A stretch of DNA of 64,000 bases from Saccharofermentans sp. (GTDB taxonomy: Bacteria; Bacillota; Clostridia; Saccharofermentanales; Saccharofermentanaceae): the NCBI GenBank assembly GCA_024692235.1, contig JAILMW010000018.1, positions 51,636-115,635 on the forward strand. The letters run 5' to 3'. A program made the translations under genes and the position numbers. The notes beneath the pieces are model-generated. The model did not search any database. It had not been told where the DNA came from and was given only the letters and a program-made list of their open reading frames with translations. Below are positions 45,606-55,176 of this stretch, piece after piece. The stretch's first letter is position 1, and every line of letters starts with the position of its first letter.

Positions 45606-46409
45606 TCACTTACCGCCCTGCATCTGCTTAGTCTTCTCGTCTGCTGCGAGGACTGACTTTATGACTGCATTTCGAAGACCGTTCTCTTCAAGAGCCATAA
45701 CACCTGCGATAGTAGTTCCTCCGGGAGAACATACCTGATCCTTAAGAACACCGGGATGTGTTTTAGTATCGAGGCAGAGCTTACCTGAGCCCATTACCGT
45801 AGCAGCTGCGATCTTTAAAGCATCGTCTCTCTTGATACCGAGAGCTACCGCAGCATCTGCCATAGCTTCGATAAAGAGCATTACATAAGCAGGACCGGTA
45901 CCTGATACGCATCCGATAGCATCAAGCGTCTTTTCATCGCAAAGAACTACTTCTCCGCATGTCTCGAGAAGCTTAACGACAAAAGCGGTCTCCTCTTCAT
46001 TAAGACCCACGGGGCAAACTGCACTTACGCCTGCGCCGACCTGAGCGGGAGTATTGGGCATGATCCTTACGAACTTTCTGCCCTGATCGAGGATACCTGC
46101 GATCCTCGAAGTAGTAACTGCAGCTGCGATAGAAAGGACAATAGCGCCGTTCTTAAGAGAAGGAACGATATCCTTTAAGGCATTATCGAAATGCTGAGGC
46201 TTAACAGCCATGAGAACATAATCAGCATCCTTTACGGCAGCAGAAGGATCAGCTGCGGCATTAACGCCGAACGAGGAAGCGGCATTCTCTCTTGCTGCTT
46301 CGATGACATCATATACGGTGATCTCCGAGGGTGCGAAGATATTACCTGCGATAAAACCCTTCATGAGGGCTTTTCCCATATTTCCGGTACCGATTACTGT
46401 GAGCTTCAT
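45606..46409 (-). CDS. proC: pyrroline-5-carboxylate reductase
   Basis: ProC reduces pyrroline-5-carboxylate to proline with NAD(P)H. The 267 residues start with the Rossmann loop I-G-T-G-N-M-G-K-A, then V-L-M-A-V-K-P-Q and M-P-N-T-P-A-Q-V-G-A-G, and the C-terminal dimer domain has S-G-T-G-P-A-Y-V-M-L-F-I-E-A-M-A-D-A and the D-Q-V-C-S-P-G-G-T-T signature. proA/proB are not adjacent. It has its own promoter, divergent from tRNA-Trp, and leads the rnhA-NUDIX-ftsK run. Confidence 0.97.
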   Translation of the reverse strand: MKLTVIGTGNMGKALMKGFIAGNIFAPSEITVYDVIEAARENAASSFGVNAAADPSAAVKDADYVLMAVKPQHFDNALKDIVPSLKNGAIVLSIAAAVTTSRIAGILDQGRKFVRIMPNTPAQVGAGVSAVCPVGLNEEETAFVVKLLETCGEVVLCDEKTLDAIGCVSGTGPAYVMLFIEAMADAAVALGIKRDDALKIAAATVMGSGKLCLDTKTHPGVLKDQVCSPGGTTIAGVMALEENGLRNAVIKSVLAADEKTKQMQGGK

Positions 46410-46445
46410 AACAAGACTCCTTTATTTAAAATAATAGACTTGTCA

Positions 46446-46474
46446 ATGATAACATTCCTCTTGACAGGTTGCAA
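46446..46474 (-). promoter_or_regulatory. promoter of proC
   Basis: Minus-strand TTGCAA (46469-46474), a 17-base spacer and TATCAT (46446-46451) with an extended TGT. It overlaps the tRNA-Trp promoter on the other strand. Confidence 0.7.
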
Positions 46475-46489
46475 ACACTCGGATAAACT
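46461..46489 (+). promoter_or_regulatory. promoter of tRNA-Trp
   Basis: TTGACA (46461-46466), a 17-base spacer and TAAACT (46484-46489) lie 15 bases before the tRNA. The proC -35 box lies inside its spacer. Confidence 0.75.
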
Positions 46490-46504
46490 ACTCTCTGTTG
46501 TCAC

Positions 46505-46579
46505 AGGGGAGTGGCTCAACGGTAGAGCAGCGGTCTCCAAAACCGCCGGTTGCGCGTTCGAATCGTGTCTCCCCTGCCA
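46505..46579 (+). tRNA. tRNA-Trp (anticodon CCA)
   Basis: The cloverleaf is complete: acceptor AGGGGAG with CTCCCCT, D stem GCTC/GAGC, anticodon stem GCGGT/ACCGC around CTCCAAA, T arm with TTCGAAT, G discriminator and encoded CCA tail. The anticodon CCA reads UGG. Confidence 0.96.
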
Positions 46580-46587
46580 GACATAAA

Positions 46588-46617
46588 AAGAGGTTGTTTA
46601 ATGCTAAACAACCTCTT
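46588..46617. terminator. terminator after tRNA-Trp, usable both ways
   Basis: A perfect 13-base-pair stem (46588-46600 with 46605-46617), four-base loop, then CTTTTTT on the plus strand and TTTTT on the minus strand. It ends tRNA-Trp and the converging membrane protein gene. Confidence 0.95.
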
Positions 46618-46641
46618 CTTTTTTGCCTGTAATTTTATCGA

Positions 46642-47466
46642 TCAAAGAGAATCTGCGGGAACGATCTCCATGGCAATACATGTAACGCCGAATTCCGTAC
46701 ATGTATAAGACCTGAATGCGATATTACCTACTCTCATATATTCACCTGTATTTACTACGTAGACCATATCAGCAGCAAGAGCTACCGCCTCATTATCGGA
46801 AAGCTCCGGATTAAAGGTCTGAAGATATGTAGCGTAGTACACCTTAAGGAACGTAAAGAATTCCTCGCTGGCCTCGTACTGAACGAGTACTCTTACTGCA
46901 GTGACCTTACCGTCAACACTTCTGCATCTTCCCTCGATACCCGTAGCAAGACTTGTAGCAGTTGTATGGATAGGCGCACTGAAATATCTCTCGTGACGAA
47001 CAGTCTCATTATTATCATCCGCGTTAGGATTAGAAAGAGAAGGGTCAGCCGTAAGAGCTATACCCGAAGTCGGAGCAGTTGGCTCTATATACTCTACGGG
47101 AGGGATTGCAAAATTAAACTGATCAAGACCGGAAGTATAAAGAGACGTCTGTGTATATCTCTCACGGAACTGATCTACCGTCATATCAAAAGACTTTACA
47201 TAGAACGACGGTAATACAAAGTACAAGACAGCGCCGATTATACAAAGGACTAATGCAGCAAGACAGATACCGATAACGGGATCCTTCTTGGCCTTGGCTT
47301 TAAACTTGGAAAGGAATTCCTTGAATGAACCTTCGGCCTCTTCAGCCTTAGATTCCGTCTTCTTTACCGACTTGGAAGACTCTACCGTCTCCAGCGCCTT
47401 CTGAAACTCCTCATCATTGAAGAGCTCTTCTGCGCTCTCGTCCACATTTACTGATTCATTATCCAT
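46642..47466 (-). CDS. single-pass membrane protein, function unknown
   Basis: The 274-residue protein has an acidic then lysine-rich cytoplasmic N-terminus (residues 1-62), one membrane helix at about 64-86 and a ~185-residue outside domain with no motif that I recognise. The charge pattern indicates the C-terminus is outside the cell. It is a single gene with its own promoter, divergent from the SDR gene, and ends at the terminator it shares with tRNA-Trp. No function is assigned. Confidence 0.75.
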   Translation of the reverse strand: MDNESVNVDESAEELFNDEEFQKALETVESSKSVKKTESKAEEAEGSFKEFLSKFKAKAKKDPVIGICLAALVLCIIGAVLYFVLPSFYVKSFDMTVDQFRERYTQTSLYTSGLDQFNFAIPPVEYIEPTAPTSGIALTADPSLSNPNADDNNETVRHERYFSAPIHTTATSLATGIEGRCRSVDGKVTAVRVLVQYEASEEFFTFLKVYYATYLQTFNPELSDNEAVALAADMVYVVNTGEYMRVGNIAFRSYTCTEFGVTCIAMEIVPADSL

Positions 47467-47504
47467 ATCGATCTTTCTCTTCCTGTTGTTTTATATGCCA
47501 TCAT

Positions 47505-47533
47505 ATTTTAATCTTATTGCCAAACATCGGCAA
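47505..47533 (-). promoter_or_regulatory. promoter of the single-pass membrane protein gene
   Basis: Minus-strand TTGCCG (47528-47533), a 17-base spacer and TAAAAT (47505-47510). It overlaps the divergent SDR promoter. Confidence 0.6.
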
Positions 47534-47545
47534 CTGATTTATTCT
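47517..47545 (+). promoter_or_regulatory. promoter of the SDR gene
   Basis: TTGCCA (47517-47522), a 17-base spacer and TATTCT (47540-47545) lie about 29 bases before the ATG. The -35 box is shared with the inverted repeat TTGCC...GGCAA. Confidence 0.55.
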
Positions 47546-47573
47546 GATCCTACCGATTCCAGGAGGTATTGTT

Positions 47574-48272
47574 ATGCACGTACTGATAGCCGGAGGCTCA
47601 AGAGGTATAGGTCTGGCCTGCACAAAGCTCTTTGCAAGCAGAGGCGACAACGTAAGTGTTATCTATAACAACACACCTATAGAGAGCTCAGGAAATATAA
47701 CGTCATTTAAGTGCGATGTATCCGATCCCCGTCAGGTAAAAGATACCGTAGAGGATATTACTGCGACAAACGGAAGCATCGACTCGCTTGTATATTGCTC
47801 AGGCATCGCACTTACCGGCCTTGTAACGGATTTTTCCGCCGAGAACTACCGCAAGATCACGGATACTAATTACGGAGGACTCTTCTTTATTACTCACGAA
47901 GTCATCCCTCAGATGGTAAGAAATCAAAAAGGAACAATAACGGCCATCTCCTCTATGTGGGGACAGACAGGTTCTTCCTGCGAATCACTTTATGCCGCAA
48001 GTAAAGGTGCTGTAGATGCTTATATAAAATCACTTGCAAAGGAACTGGGGCCCTCCAACATCAGGGTAAATGCAGTATCACCCGGAGTCGTGGATACTGA
48101 CATGATGAATGAATATTCAGATGAGGACAAGGAAGCTCTTAAAGATGAGACTCCCCTCGGAAGGATAGGAACGCCATCAGAGATAGCCCATGTAGTCTAT
48201 TACCTCTCCACCGAGAGCTCGTCCTTTATAACAGGACAGATCATCGGAGTAAACGGCGGTTTTCTTATCTGA
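47574..48272 (+). CDS. short-chain dehydrogenase/reductase, FabG-like
   Basis: The 232-residue NAD(P)-dependent oxidoreductase has the SDR cofactor loop G-G-S-R-G-I-G near 7-13, C-D-V-S near 47-50, catalytic Ser near 126, and Tyr140-x3-Lys144 in L-Y-A-A-S-K. The end I-T-G-Q-I-I-G-V-N-G-G-F is the usual FabG-like C-terminus. It may reduce 3-oxoacyl-ACP, but no fab neighbour supports this, and other alcohols or sugars are possible. AGGAGG precedes the ATG. Confidence 0.9.
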   Translation: MHVLIAGGSRGIGLACTKLFASRGDNVSVIYNNTPIESSGNITSFKCDVSDPRQVKDTVEDITATNGSIDSLVYCSGIALTGLVTDFSAENYRKITDTNYGGLFFITHEVIPQMVRNQKGTITAISSMWGQTGSSCESLYAASKGAVDAYIKSLAKELGPSNIRVNAVSPGVVDTDMMNEYSDEDKEALKDETPLGRIGTPSEIAHVVYYLSTESSSFITGQIIGVNGGFLI

Positions 48273-48298
48273 TAAAAAATATTCAAAATATTTCTCAA

Positions 48299-48332
48299 AA
48301 AGACGCAACCTGTGAAAACGGGCTGCGTCTTT
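48299..48332 (+). terminator. terminator after the SDR gene
   Basis: A 9-base-pair outer stem (48299-48307 with 48324-48332) plus two inner pairs and a ten-base loop is followed by TTTATTTG. The next gene starts only 24 bases later, so some read-through is likely. Confidence 0.75.
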
Positions 48333-48355
48333 ATTTGTACAAGGAGGGATCCAAC

Positions 48356-49393
48356 ATGAAAAACATTAACCGAAAACTATTATGCACACTACTGTCTTTC
48401 CTGATCGTCATCTCAATTGCTTCCTGCTCGTCAGGAACAGACAAATCTGCCAACGTCATGAAGCACAATTCAGCTACAGAAAACGAAATAGTCGCCGATA
48501 CTGCTTATGCAGCAGGAGATACCGGAACAGGCAGTTATGCTACGGCAGATGAAGCTATCGATCCAGAAGTCATGAACGAAGGCGAACTCATCTCTTACGA
48601 AGGTGAGCCCGGAGAGGGTCCTGATATACCTGCAGGTAATATGCTCATAAGAACCGTATCGCTCTCTATGAATACCGAAAACTTCGATACCGTAGCTGAA
48701 CAGATCCGAACTGCAGTCAATGAGTACGGCGGATACTTCGAGAACATGAGCATCTCCGGAACAGGAACAGCGCACGACTACAAGTCAGGTACATTCGTGA
48801 TAAGAGTGCCCGCAGATAATCTTGATGCGCTTACGGCATCTCTTGACGGAAGCGGAACTGTTATATCCGCAAGTGAGTCCACAGAAGATGTCACACTGGA
48901 TTATGTTGACATCGAGAGTCACTTATCGGCTCTCAGGACAGAGCAGGAATCTCTTATGGCGCTTCTTGAAGAAGCAGACGACATAGAGACGATAGTTCAG
49001 CTCGAAGGATATCTGACTGATATAAGATACGAGATCGAATGCTACGAATCACAGGCAAGGACCATTGATAATCTCGTTCAGTATGCAACTTTGACCATTA
49101 ACCTTCACGAGGTGGTAAAAGAGGAAGAACCTGTAGAGATAGAAGAGATCAGGGACGAGAGCTTAAAGACCAAGATGTCCAAGGAATTCAACGAATCCAT
49201 GAAAGAGCTCAAGGAAGGTGCCAAGGATCTTATGGTAAGATTCGCAGGTGATCTTCCCCATATGACCGTAAGGCTCTTCGTATTGGCTGTATTTGCATTT
49301 ATCGGAGTAAGTACATTCAAGATAATAAAGAAACGCAAAGCCAAAAAGGCTATTACTCAGGTCCCCGAGAAACCTTCTTCCGACAAGTCCTGA
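48356..49393 (+). CDS. DUF4349 lipoprotein
   Basis: The 345-residue protein has a lipoprotein signal peptide ending in S-I-A-S-C, so the cysteine is lipidated and the protein sits outside the membrane. The DUF4349 domain covers about 90-265 and includes a helical coiled-coil part (S-H-L-S-A-L-R-T-E-Q-E-S-L). A membrane helix near 310-328 and a lysine-rich tail close it, so it spans the membrane at its C-terminus too. The ATG at 48356 has AAGGAGGG before it; the frame opens earlier. Role unknown. Confidence 0.88.
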   Translation: MKNINRKLLCTLLSFLIVISIASCSSGTDKSANVMKHNSATENEIVADTAYAAGDTGTGSYATADEAIDPEVMNEGELISYEGEPGEGPDIPAGNMLIRTVSLSMNTENFDTVAEQIRTAVNEYGGYFENMSISGTGTAHDYKSGTFVIRVPADNLDALTASLDGSGTVISASESTEDVTLDYVDIESHLSALRTEQESLMALLEEADDIETIVQLEGYLTDIRYEIECYESQARTIDNLVQYATLTINLHEVVKEEEPVEIEEIRDESLKTKMSKEFNESMKELKEGAKDLMVRFAGDLPHMTVRLFVLAVFAFIGVSTFKIIKKRKAKKAITQVPEKPSSDKS

Positions 49394-49407
49394 CAGCACC
49401 CGATCAG

Positions 49408-49436
49408 TTAAAACCGGACAGAGTTTATGGTATAAT
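49408..49436 (+). promoter_or_regulatory. extended -10 promoter of citrate synthase
   Basis: TGG-TATAAT at 49428-49436 is an extended -10 with perfect hexamer, and TTAAAA (49408-49413) gives a weak -35 at 17 bases. Confidence 0.75.
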
Positions 49437-49479
49437 ATTCGGCATACGAAACCCACCATAACAAAGGAGATCACGAGAT

Positions 49480-50850
49480 ATGCCAAACACCAACAGGTTT
49501 TCAAAGGTTACACCCGAGATAGACAATCTTGCCAAGCTCTGCACGGAAAACAGGATAGATCCGGAATTATATTCAAAGTACGATGTAAAGCGCGGGCTTC
49601 GTGATATCAACGGTAAAGGCGTACTTACAGGCCTAACTGAGATATCTGAGATAGTTTCTTCCAAGAAGGTCAACGGAGAGACTGTTCCCTGTGACGGTGA
49701 ACTCTACTACAGAGGTATCAACGTCAAGGATATAGTAAACGGCTTTGAGGAAGATCACAGATTTAACGGTTTTGAAGAAGCATCCTATCTGTTGCTTTTC
49801 GGAAAGCTGCCTACTGAAGACGAACTCAATGAATTCATGTCGCTTCTTGCAGGATACAGAACGATACTTCCCAAGAACTTCGTTCGTGACGTTATCATGA
49901 AGAAGCCCAGCAACGACATCATGAACAACATCACAAGAGGTCTTCTCAACCTCTATGCATACGACGTTAATGCGAATGATATTTCTATCCCCAATGTACT
50001 TCGTCAGTCATTGGAGCTGATATCCATCTTCCCCATGCTCGCCGTATACAGCTATAACGCCAAGAAGTACTATAACGACAAGGGCAGTCTTTATATACAC
50101 AGACCTCAGCCCTCATTGTCAACGGCACAGAACATACTTTATATGCTCCGCCCCGACAATAAGTATTCTGAGCTTGAAGCAAGGATATTGGACCTCGCGC
50201 TTGTGCTTCACGCAGAGCACGGCGGCGGTAACAACTCCACCTTCACTACTCACGTAGTTACAAGTTCAGGTACGGATACATATTCCGCTATAGCTGCAGC
50301 CATGAGTTCTCTTAAGGGACCCAAGCACGGTGGTGCGAACATCAAGGTAATGGAGATGTTTGCAGACATCAAGCGAAATGTATCTGATTGGAATGACGAA
50401 GAAGAGCTCACGGCTTACCTTGAGAAGATCCTTCATAAGGAAGCATTTGACGGAGCAGGTGTCGTATACGGATTAGGACATGCCGTATATTCCATCTCCG
50501 ACCCCAGAGCCAGGATCTTCAAGGGTTATGTAGAAGCACTCTCCGTAGAGAAGCATAAGGAGAACGAGTTCAAGCTCTATTCTAATATCGAGAAGATAGC
50601 AGCAGAGCTTATCACTAAGGAAAGACGTATCTACAAAGGCGTGTCAGCTAATATCGACTTCTACAGCGGCTTTGTATATAAGATGCTTAATCTTCCCGTA
50701 GAGCTCTACACTCCCCTCTTTGCCATCGCAAGGATCTCCGGATGGTCCGCACACAGGATCGAAGAGCTCACTAATGCCGGTAAGATCATAAGACCCGCTT
50801 ATATGTGCGTTAAGGACAGAGAAGACTATATACGCATGAAGGAAAGATGA
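49480..50850 (+). CDS. gltA: citrate synthase
   Basis: Citrate synthase joins oxaloacetate and acetyl-CoA. The 456-residue form is of the longer anaerobe type. The active-site set is present: H in A-E-H-G-G-G-N-N near 246, H in G-P-K-H-G-G-A-N near 283, and G-L-G-H-A-V-Y near 330, with D-x-R-A-R-I. A 2-methylcitrate synthase role cannot be excluded. No aconitase or isocitrate dehydrogenase is adjacent. AAGGAG precedes the ATG; a terminator follows. Confidence 0.93.
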   Translation: MPNTNRFSKVTPEIDNLAKLCTENRIDPELYSKYDVKRGLRDINGKGVLTGLTEISEIVSSKKVNGETVPCDGELYYRGINVKDIVNGFEEDHRFNGFEEASYLLLFGKLPTEDELNEFMSLLAGYRTILPKNFVRDVIMKKPSNDIMNNITRGLLNLYAYDVNANDISIPNVLRQSLELISIFPMLAVYSYNAKKYYNDKGSLYIHRPQPSLSTAQNILYMLRPDNKYSELEARILDLALVLHAEHGGGNNSTFTTHVVTSSGTDTYSAIAAAMSSLKGPKHGGANIKVMEMFADIKRNVSDWNDEEELTAYLEKILHKEAFDGAGVVYGLGHAVYSISDPRARIFKGYVEALSVEKHKENEFKLYSNIEKIAAELITKERRIYKGVSANIDFYSGFVYKMLNLPVELYTPLFAIARISGWSAHRIEELTNAGKIIRPAYMCVKDREDYIRMKER

Positions 50851-50873
50851 TCACATATACACCGAATAACAAG

Positions 50874-50904
50874 AAGGTGTATCTTCACGATGAAGGTACA
50901 CCTT
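50874..50904 (+). terminator. terminator after citrate synthase
   Basis: An 8-base-pair stem (50874-50881 with 50897-50904) continues after one mismatch into CTTC/GAAG, followed by a T-run. The stop codon of the converging membrane protein gene is inside it. There is no T-run on the minus strand. Confidence 0.88.
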
Positions 50905-51445
50905 TTTTATTTGCCGTTTTAGTCTTGATAAAGACATATACTGAACTTGCGACATCTACACAGTAGATAAATCCCAGTACAGAGAATATAGCGCTATAAG
51001 ATGTACTAAAGACCTTTTCCTTACCACATTTTACTGCTGTAGTGATACTCATTATTCCTGTCTGAAGGATCGTCAGGATATCGATGACTATAGCCCAAGC
51101 GATAAAACCTATCCCCCATACACTCGCAAAAAGACCCAGTGCACCAAAGAGGAAATGAAGGATAAATGCAGGTATATGAACCAGTTTGCAGACCATCGTT
51201 AATAGAGCAAGATCTTTACCTGTATATTTCCCTTTTACGGCATTAACAATAAAGGATATATGCGATAAGATGACCAGCACATGAACAATAACGACCGCAA
51301 TTAAAGCATTAACGGGATCATAGATATTGATCTTAGAAGAGATCGATTCAGGAGCAGCATCTGCGACAAGAGGTGCTACAGAAAGGATGATCATATAGAG
51401 ATACGGATACAAAAGTATCGGAAGCATCTTTATAAACTTGGACAC
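50885..51445 (-). CDS. multi-pass membrane protein, function unknown
   Basis: The 186 residues hold about five hydrophobic helices (near 8-28, 44-64, 83-105, 110-130 and 150-170) with short lysine-rich loops. I see no catalytic or transport motif. It starts 1 base after the uppP stop, so it is co-expressed with that cell wall lipid recycling enzyme. Its last codons overlap the citrate synthase terminator on the opposite strand. Confidence 0.75.
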   Translation of the reverse strand: MSKFIKMLPILLYPYLYMIILSVAPLVADAAPESISSKINIYDPVNALIAVVIVHVLVILSHISFIVNAVKGKYTGKDLALLTMVCKLVHIPAFILHFLFGALGLFASVWGIGFIAWAIVIDILTILQTGIMSITTAVKCGKEKVFSTSYSAIFSVLGFIYCVDVASSVYVFIKTKTANKKGVPSS

Positions 51446-51446
51446 A

Positions 51447-52313
51447 TTACTTACCTATAACACCGATCGCACCGAGAAGAAGAACTATAATTCCGAGGGC
51501 GATCCTGTAATAACCGAATACCTTGAAGCTGTGCTTCTTTATATAGCCCATAAGCCACTTGATGATTACAAATGACACGAGGAATGCGACGATCATTCCG
51601 ATAGCAAGTATCGCCATCTCGCTTTTAGCAACAGATCCGTCGTACTTAACAACCTTTAGAAGGCTTGCACCGAGCATTACGGGAACAGCCATGAAGAACG
51701 TAAACTTAGCGGCAACTTCCCTTCTGATTCCGATACCGAGTGAACCTACGATAGTGGAACCTGATCTTGATACGCCGGGGAAAATCGCAGCTATAAGCTG
51801 GAATGCTCCGATTATAAGAGCTGCAGGATAAGATATCTGATCGATGTTATTTACTATGAACTTCTTACCATTAATGTAATTCTCGACAACGATGAACGCC
51901 ACACCGAACACGATAAGAGATATCGCTACGCAGATATAGTTATAAAAGAGCTTATCAAGGATATCATCAAAGAGTACGCCGATAATTGCCGCAGGGATAC
52001 ATGCTACAAGGATCTTGAACCACATTGAGAACTTGTCGGCCATTACCCATCTGCCAAGTCCTTCCCTCTTCCACGGCTTCTTATTATCCTTTATCCCGAA
52101 AGGCCATATCTCCTTCCAGAATACGACTACGACTGCCATAATGGCACCAAGCTGGATAACTACAAGATAGAGCTCAAAGAACACTTCAGATACATTGAGC
52201 TTAAAGAACTCGTTAAAGAGGATCATATGTCCGGTGGAACTTATGGGAAGCCACTCGGTAATACCCTCTACGATACCGAACAGGACTGCTATAAGAAAAT
52301 CTGCAATACTCAT
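51447..52313 (-). CDS. uppP: undecaprenyl-diphosphatase
   Basis: UppP (BacA) removes a phosphate from undecaprenyl diphosphate, recycling the carrier lipid for the cell wall. The 288-residue membrane protein has the two catalytic repeats: E-G-I-T-E-W-L-P-I-S-S-T-G-H near 16-29 and P-G-V-S-R-S-G-S-T near 183. About eight helices are visible. Extra copies can give bacitracin resistance in other species. It has its own promoter. Confidence 0.96.
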   Translation of the reverse strand: MSIADFLIAVLFGIVEGITEWLPISSTGHMILFNEFFKLNVSEVFFELYLVVIQLGAIMAVVVVFWKEIWPFGIKDNKKPWKREGLGRWVMADKFSMWFKILVACIPAAIIGVLFDDILDKLFYNYICVAISLIVFGVAFIVVENYINGKKFIVNNIDQISYPAALIIGAFQLIAAIFPGVSRSGSTIVGSLGIGIRREVAAKFTFFMAVPVMLGASLLKVVKYDGSVAKSEMAILAIGMIVAFLVSFVIIKWLMGYIKKHSFKVFGYYRIALGIIVLLLGAIGVIGK

Positions 52314-52342
52314 GTTTTACTCCAATATATTACTACCAAACT

Positions 52343-52370
52343 ATTATACCCAAAAGCAGAATAAGACCAA
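52343..52370 (-). promoter_or_regulatory. promoter of uppP
   Basis: Minus-strand TTGGTC (52365-52370), a 16-base spacer and a perfect TATAAT (52343-52348), about 30 bases before the ATG. Confidence 0.7.
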
Positions 52371-52390
52371 ATCTATTTTGAGGCAAAAGA

Positions 52391-52416
52391 AAAGAGCCTT
52401 CTAACGAAGACTCTTT
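52391..52416 (-). terminator. terminator after tRNA-Tyr
   Basis: An 11-base-pair stem with one G-T pair (52391-52401 with 52406-52416), four-base loop, then TTTTCTTTT on the minus strand. It begins at the last base of the tRNA CCA. Confidence 0.88.
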
Positions 52417-52500
52417 GGTGGGAGGAGGTGGATTCGAACCACCGAAGTCACTGACGACAGATTTACAGTCTGTTCCCTTTGGCCGCTCGGGAATCCTCCC
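52416..52500 (-). tRNA. tRNA-Tyr (anticodon GTA)
   Basis: A class II tRNA of 85 bases. The acceptor GGGAGGA pairs with TCCTCCC, the anticodon loop CTGTAAA holds GTA, a long variable arm is present, and the T loop is TTCGAAT. An A discriminator and CCA are encoded. Confidence 0.95.
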
Positions 52501-52527
52501 ATATTAGATTGTACTTCTCAGTGTTAG

Positions 52528-52604
52528 TGGTGGTCCTTCAGGGACTCGAACCCGGGACCTACCGGTTATGAGCCGGGAGCTCTAACCAACTGAGCTAAAG
52601 GACC
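52528..52604 (-). tRNA. tRNA with CAT anticodon (Met elongator or Ile2)
   Basis: A 77-base tRNA with acceptor GGTCCTT/AAGGACC, D arm AGCTCAGTTGGTTAGAGC, anticodon loop CTCATAA and encoded CCA. CAT can be elongator methionine or the lysidine-modified isoleucine tRNA. The D arm and GGCTCATAACC context resemble Ile2-type and clostridial Met genes alike, so I leave it open. Confidence 0.92.
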
Positions 52605-52644
52605 ACGTTTAAACACTAAGTTGCGTTAGCTCAAACGCTTGATT

Positions 52645-52673
52645 AGTATACTGATACTGGAGCACTAAGTCAA
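52645..52673 (-). promoter_or_regulatory. promoter of the tRNA pair
   Basis: Minus-strand TTGACT (52668-52673), a 17-base spacer and TATACT (52645-52650), about 40 bases before the first tRNA. It sits just past atpC, so tRNAs do not rely on the atp message. Confidence 0.82.
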
Positions 52674-52681
52674 GCAGTTTT

Positions 52682-54360
<1,679 letters not shown>

Positions 54361-55176
54361 TTATCGTCTCCTTTTTGTGCCGCTTCCTGCGACTATCTCG
54401 GTTATTTCCTGTGTTATCATGCTCTGTCTTGCACTGTTATATTCAAGCTCAAGATCCTCGATCATCTGCTGTGCATTCTTCTCAGCGGAATCCATAGCCA
54501 TACGTCTGGCGGCTACTTCGCATGCGAAGCTCTCGCGAACCGTAGCGATGATATAAGCAGCCACATATTCGGGGATCGCGCTGTCAAGAACAGATGCGGC
54601 GTCAGGCTCGAATATCATGGAAGATGAGGACGGACTATCAGACGGAACCAACGGAAGTACCCACTCGATACGGGCCTCCTGTACCATCATATTCACATAC
54701 TTGGTAGATATGATCCCCAGTCTGTCATACTTACCTTCCATATAGTCGGAACAAAGCTCGACCGCAAGAGCCTTAGCTGATTCATAAGAATATGTCTCGG
54801 AAGATACGAAGTCTGAGCCTACCCTGTCACATATCCTCTTACCGACGGGTATTATCTCAGCTGAAGGATATTCCCTGTACATCTTTAATATGTTGGAGTT
54901 ATATCCTCCTGCCATACCTCTGTCGCCTGCAATGACTATAAGGCGGATCCTGTCGCCACCGGAAGTATTCATGAAGATACTTCTCTTACATTCGGGAATA
55001 GTACGCAACTCATCCATAACATTCATTACGGCCTTGAAATACTGCTTACCCTTCCTCATCTCGTCATTGGCACGACGGATCTTCGAGGACGCTACAAGTC
55101 CCATCGCCTTCGTTAAGTGAAGCGATGAATCAACGCTCTTTATTCGATTCTTTAATGCTTTTATATCAGCACCCAT
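54361..55176 (-). CDS. atpG: ATP synthase gamma subunit
   Basis: Gamma is the rotating central shaft of F1. The 271-residue protein has the N-terminal helix A-D-I-K-A-L-K-N-R-I-K-S-V-D and the C-terminal helix with A-R-Q-S-M-I-T-Q-E-I-T-E-I-V-A-G, both typical of the family. It is near the short end of the length range. It overlaps the atpA stop by one base. Confidence 0.97.
   Translation of the reverse strand: MGADIKALKNRIKSVDSSLHLTKAMGLVASSKIRRANDEMRKGKQYFKAVMNVMDELRTIPECKRSIFMNTSGGDRIRLIVIAGDRGMAGGYNSNILKMYREYPSAEIIPVGKRICDRVGSDFVSSETYSYESAKALAVELCSDYMEGKYDRLGIISTKYVNMMVQEARIEWVLPLVPSDSPSSSSMIFEPDAASVLDSAIPEYVAAYIIATVRESFACEVAARRMAMDSAEKNAQQMIEDLELEYNSARQSMITQEITEIVAGSGTKRRR

Noticed and set aside
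52620..52640. GCGTT...AACGC repeat after atpC as an atp terminator
   Set aside because: Only five pairs and no T-run; it lies in the tRNA leader. No clear atp terminator is seen.
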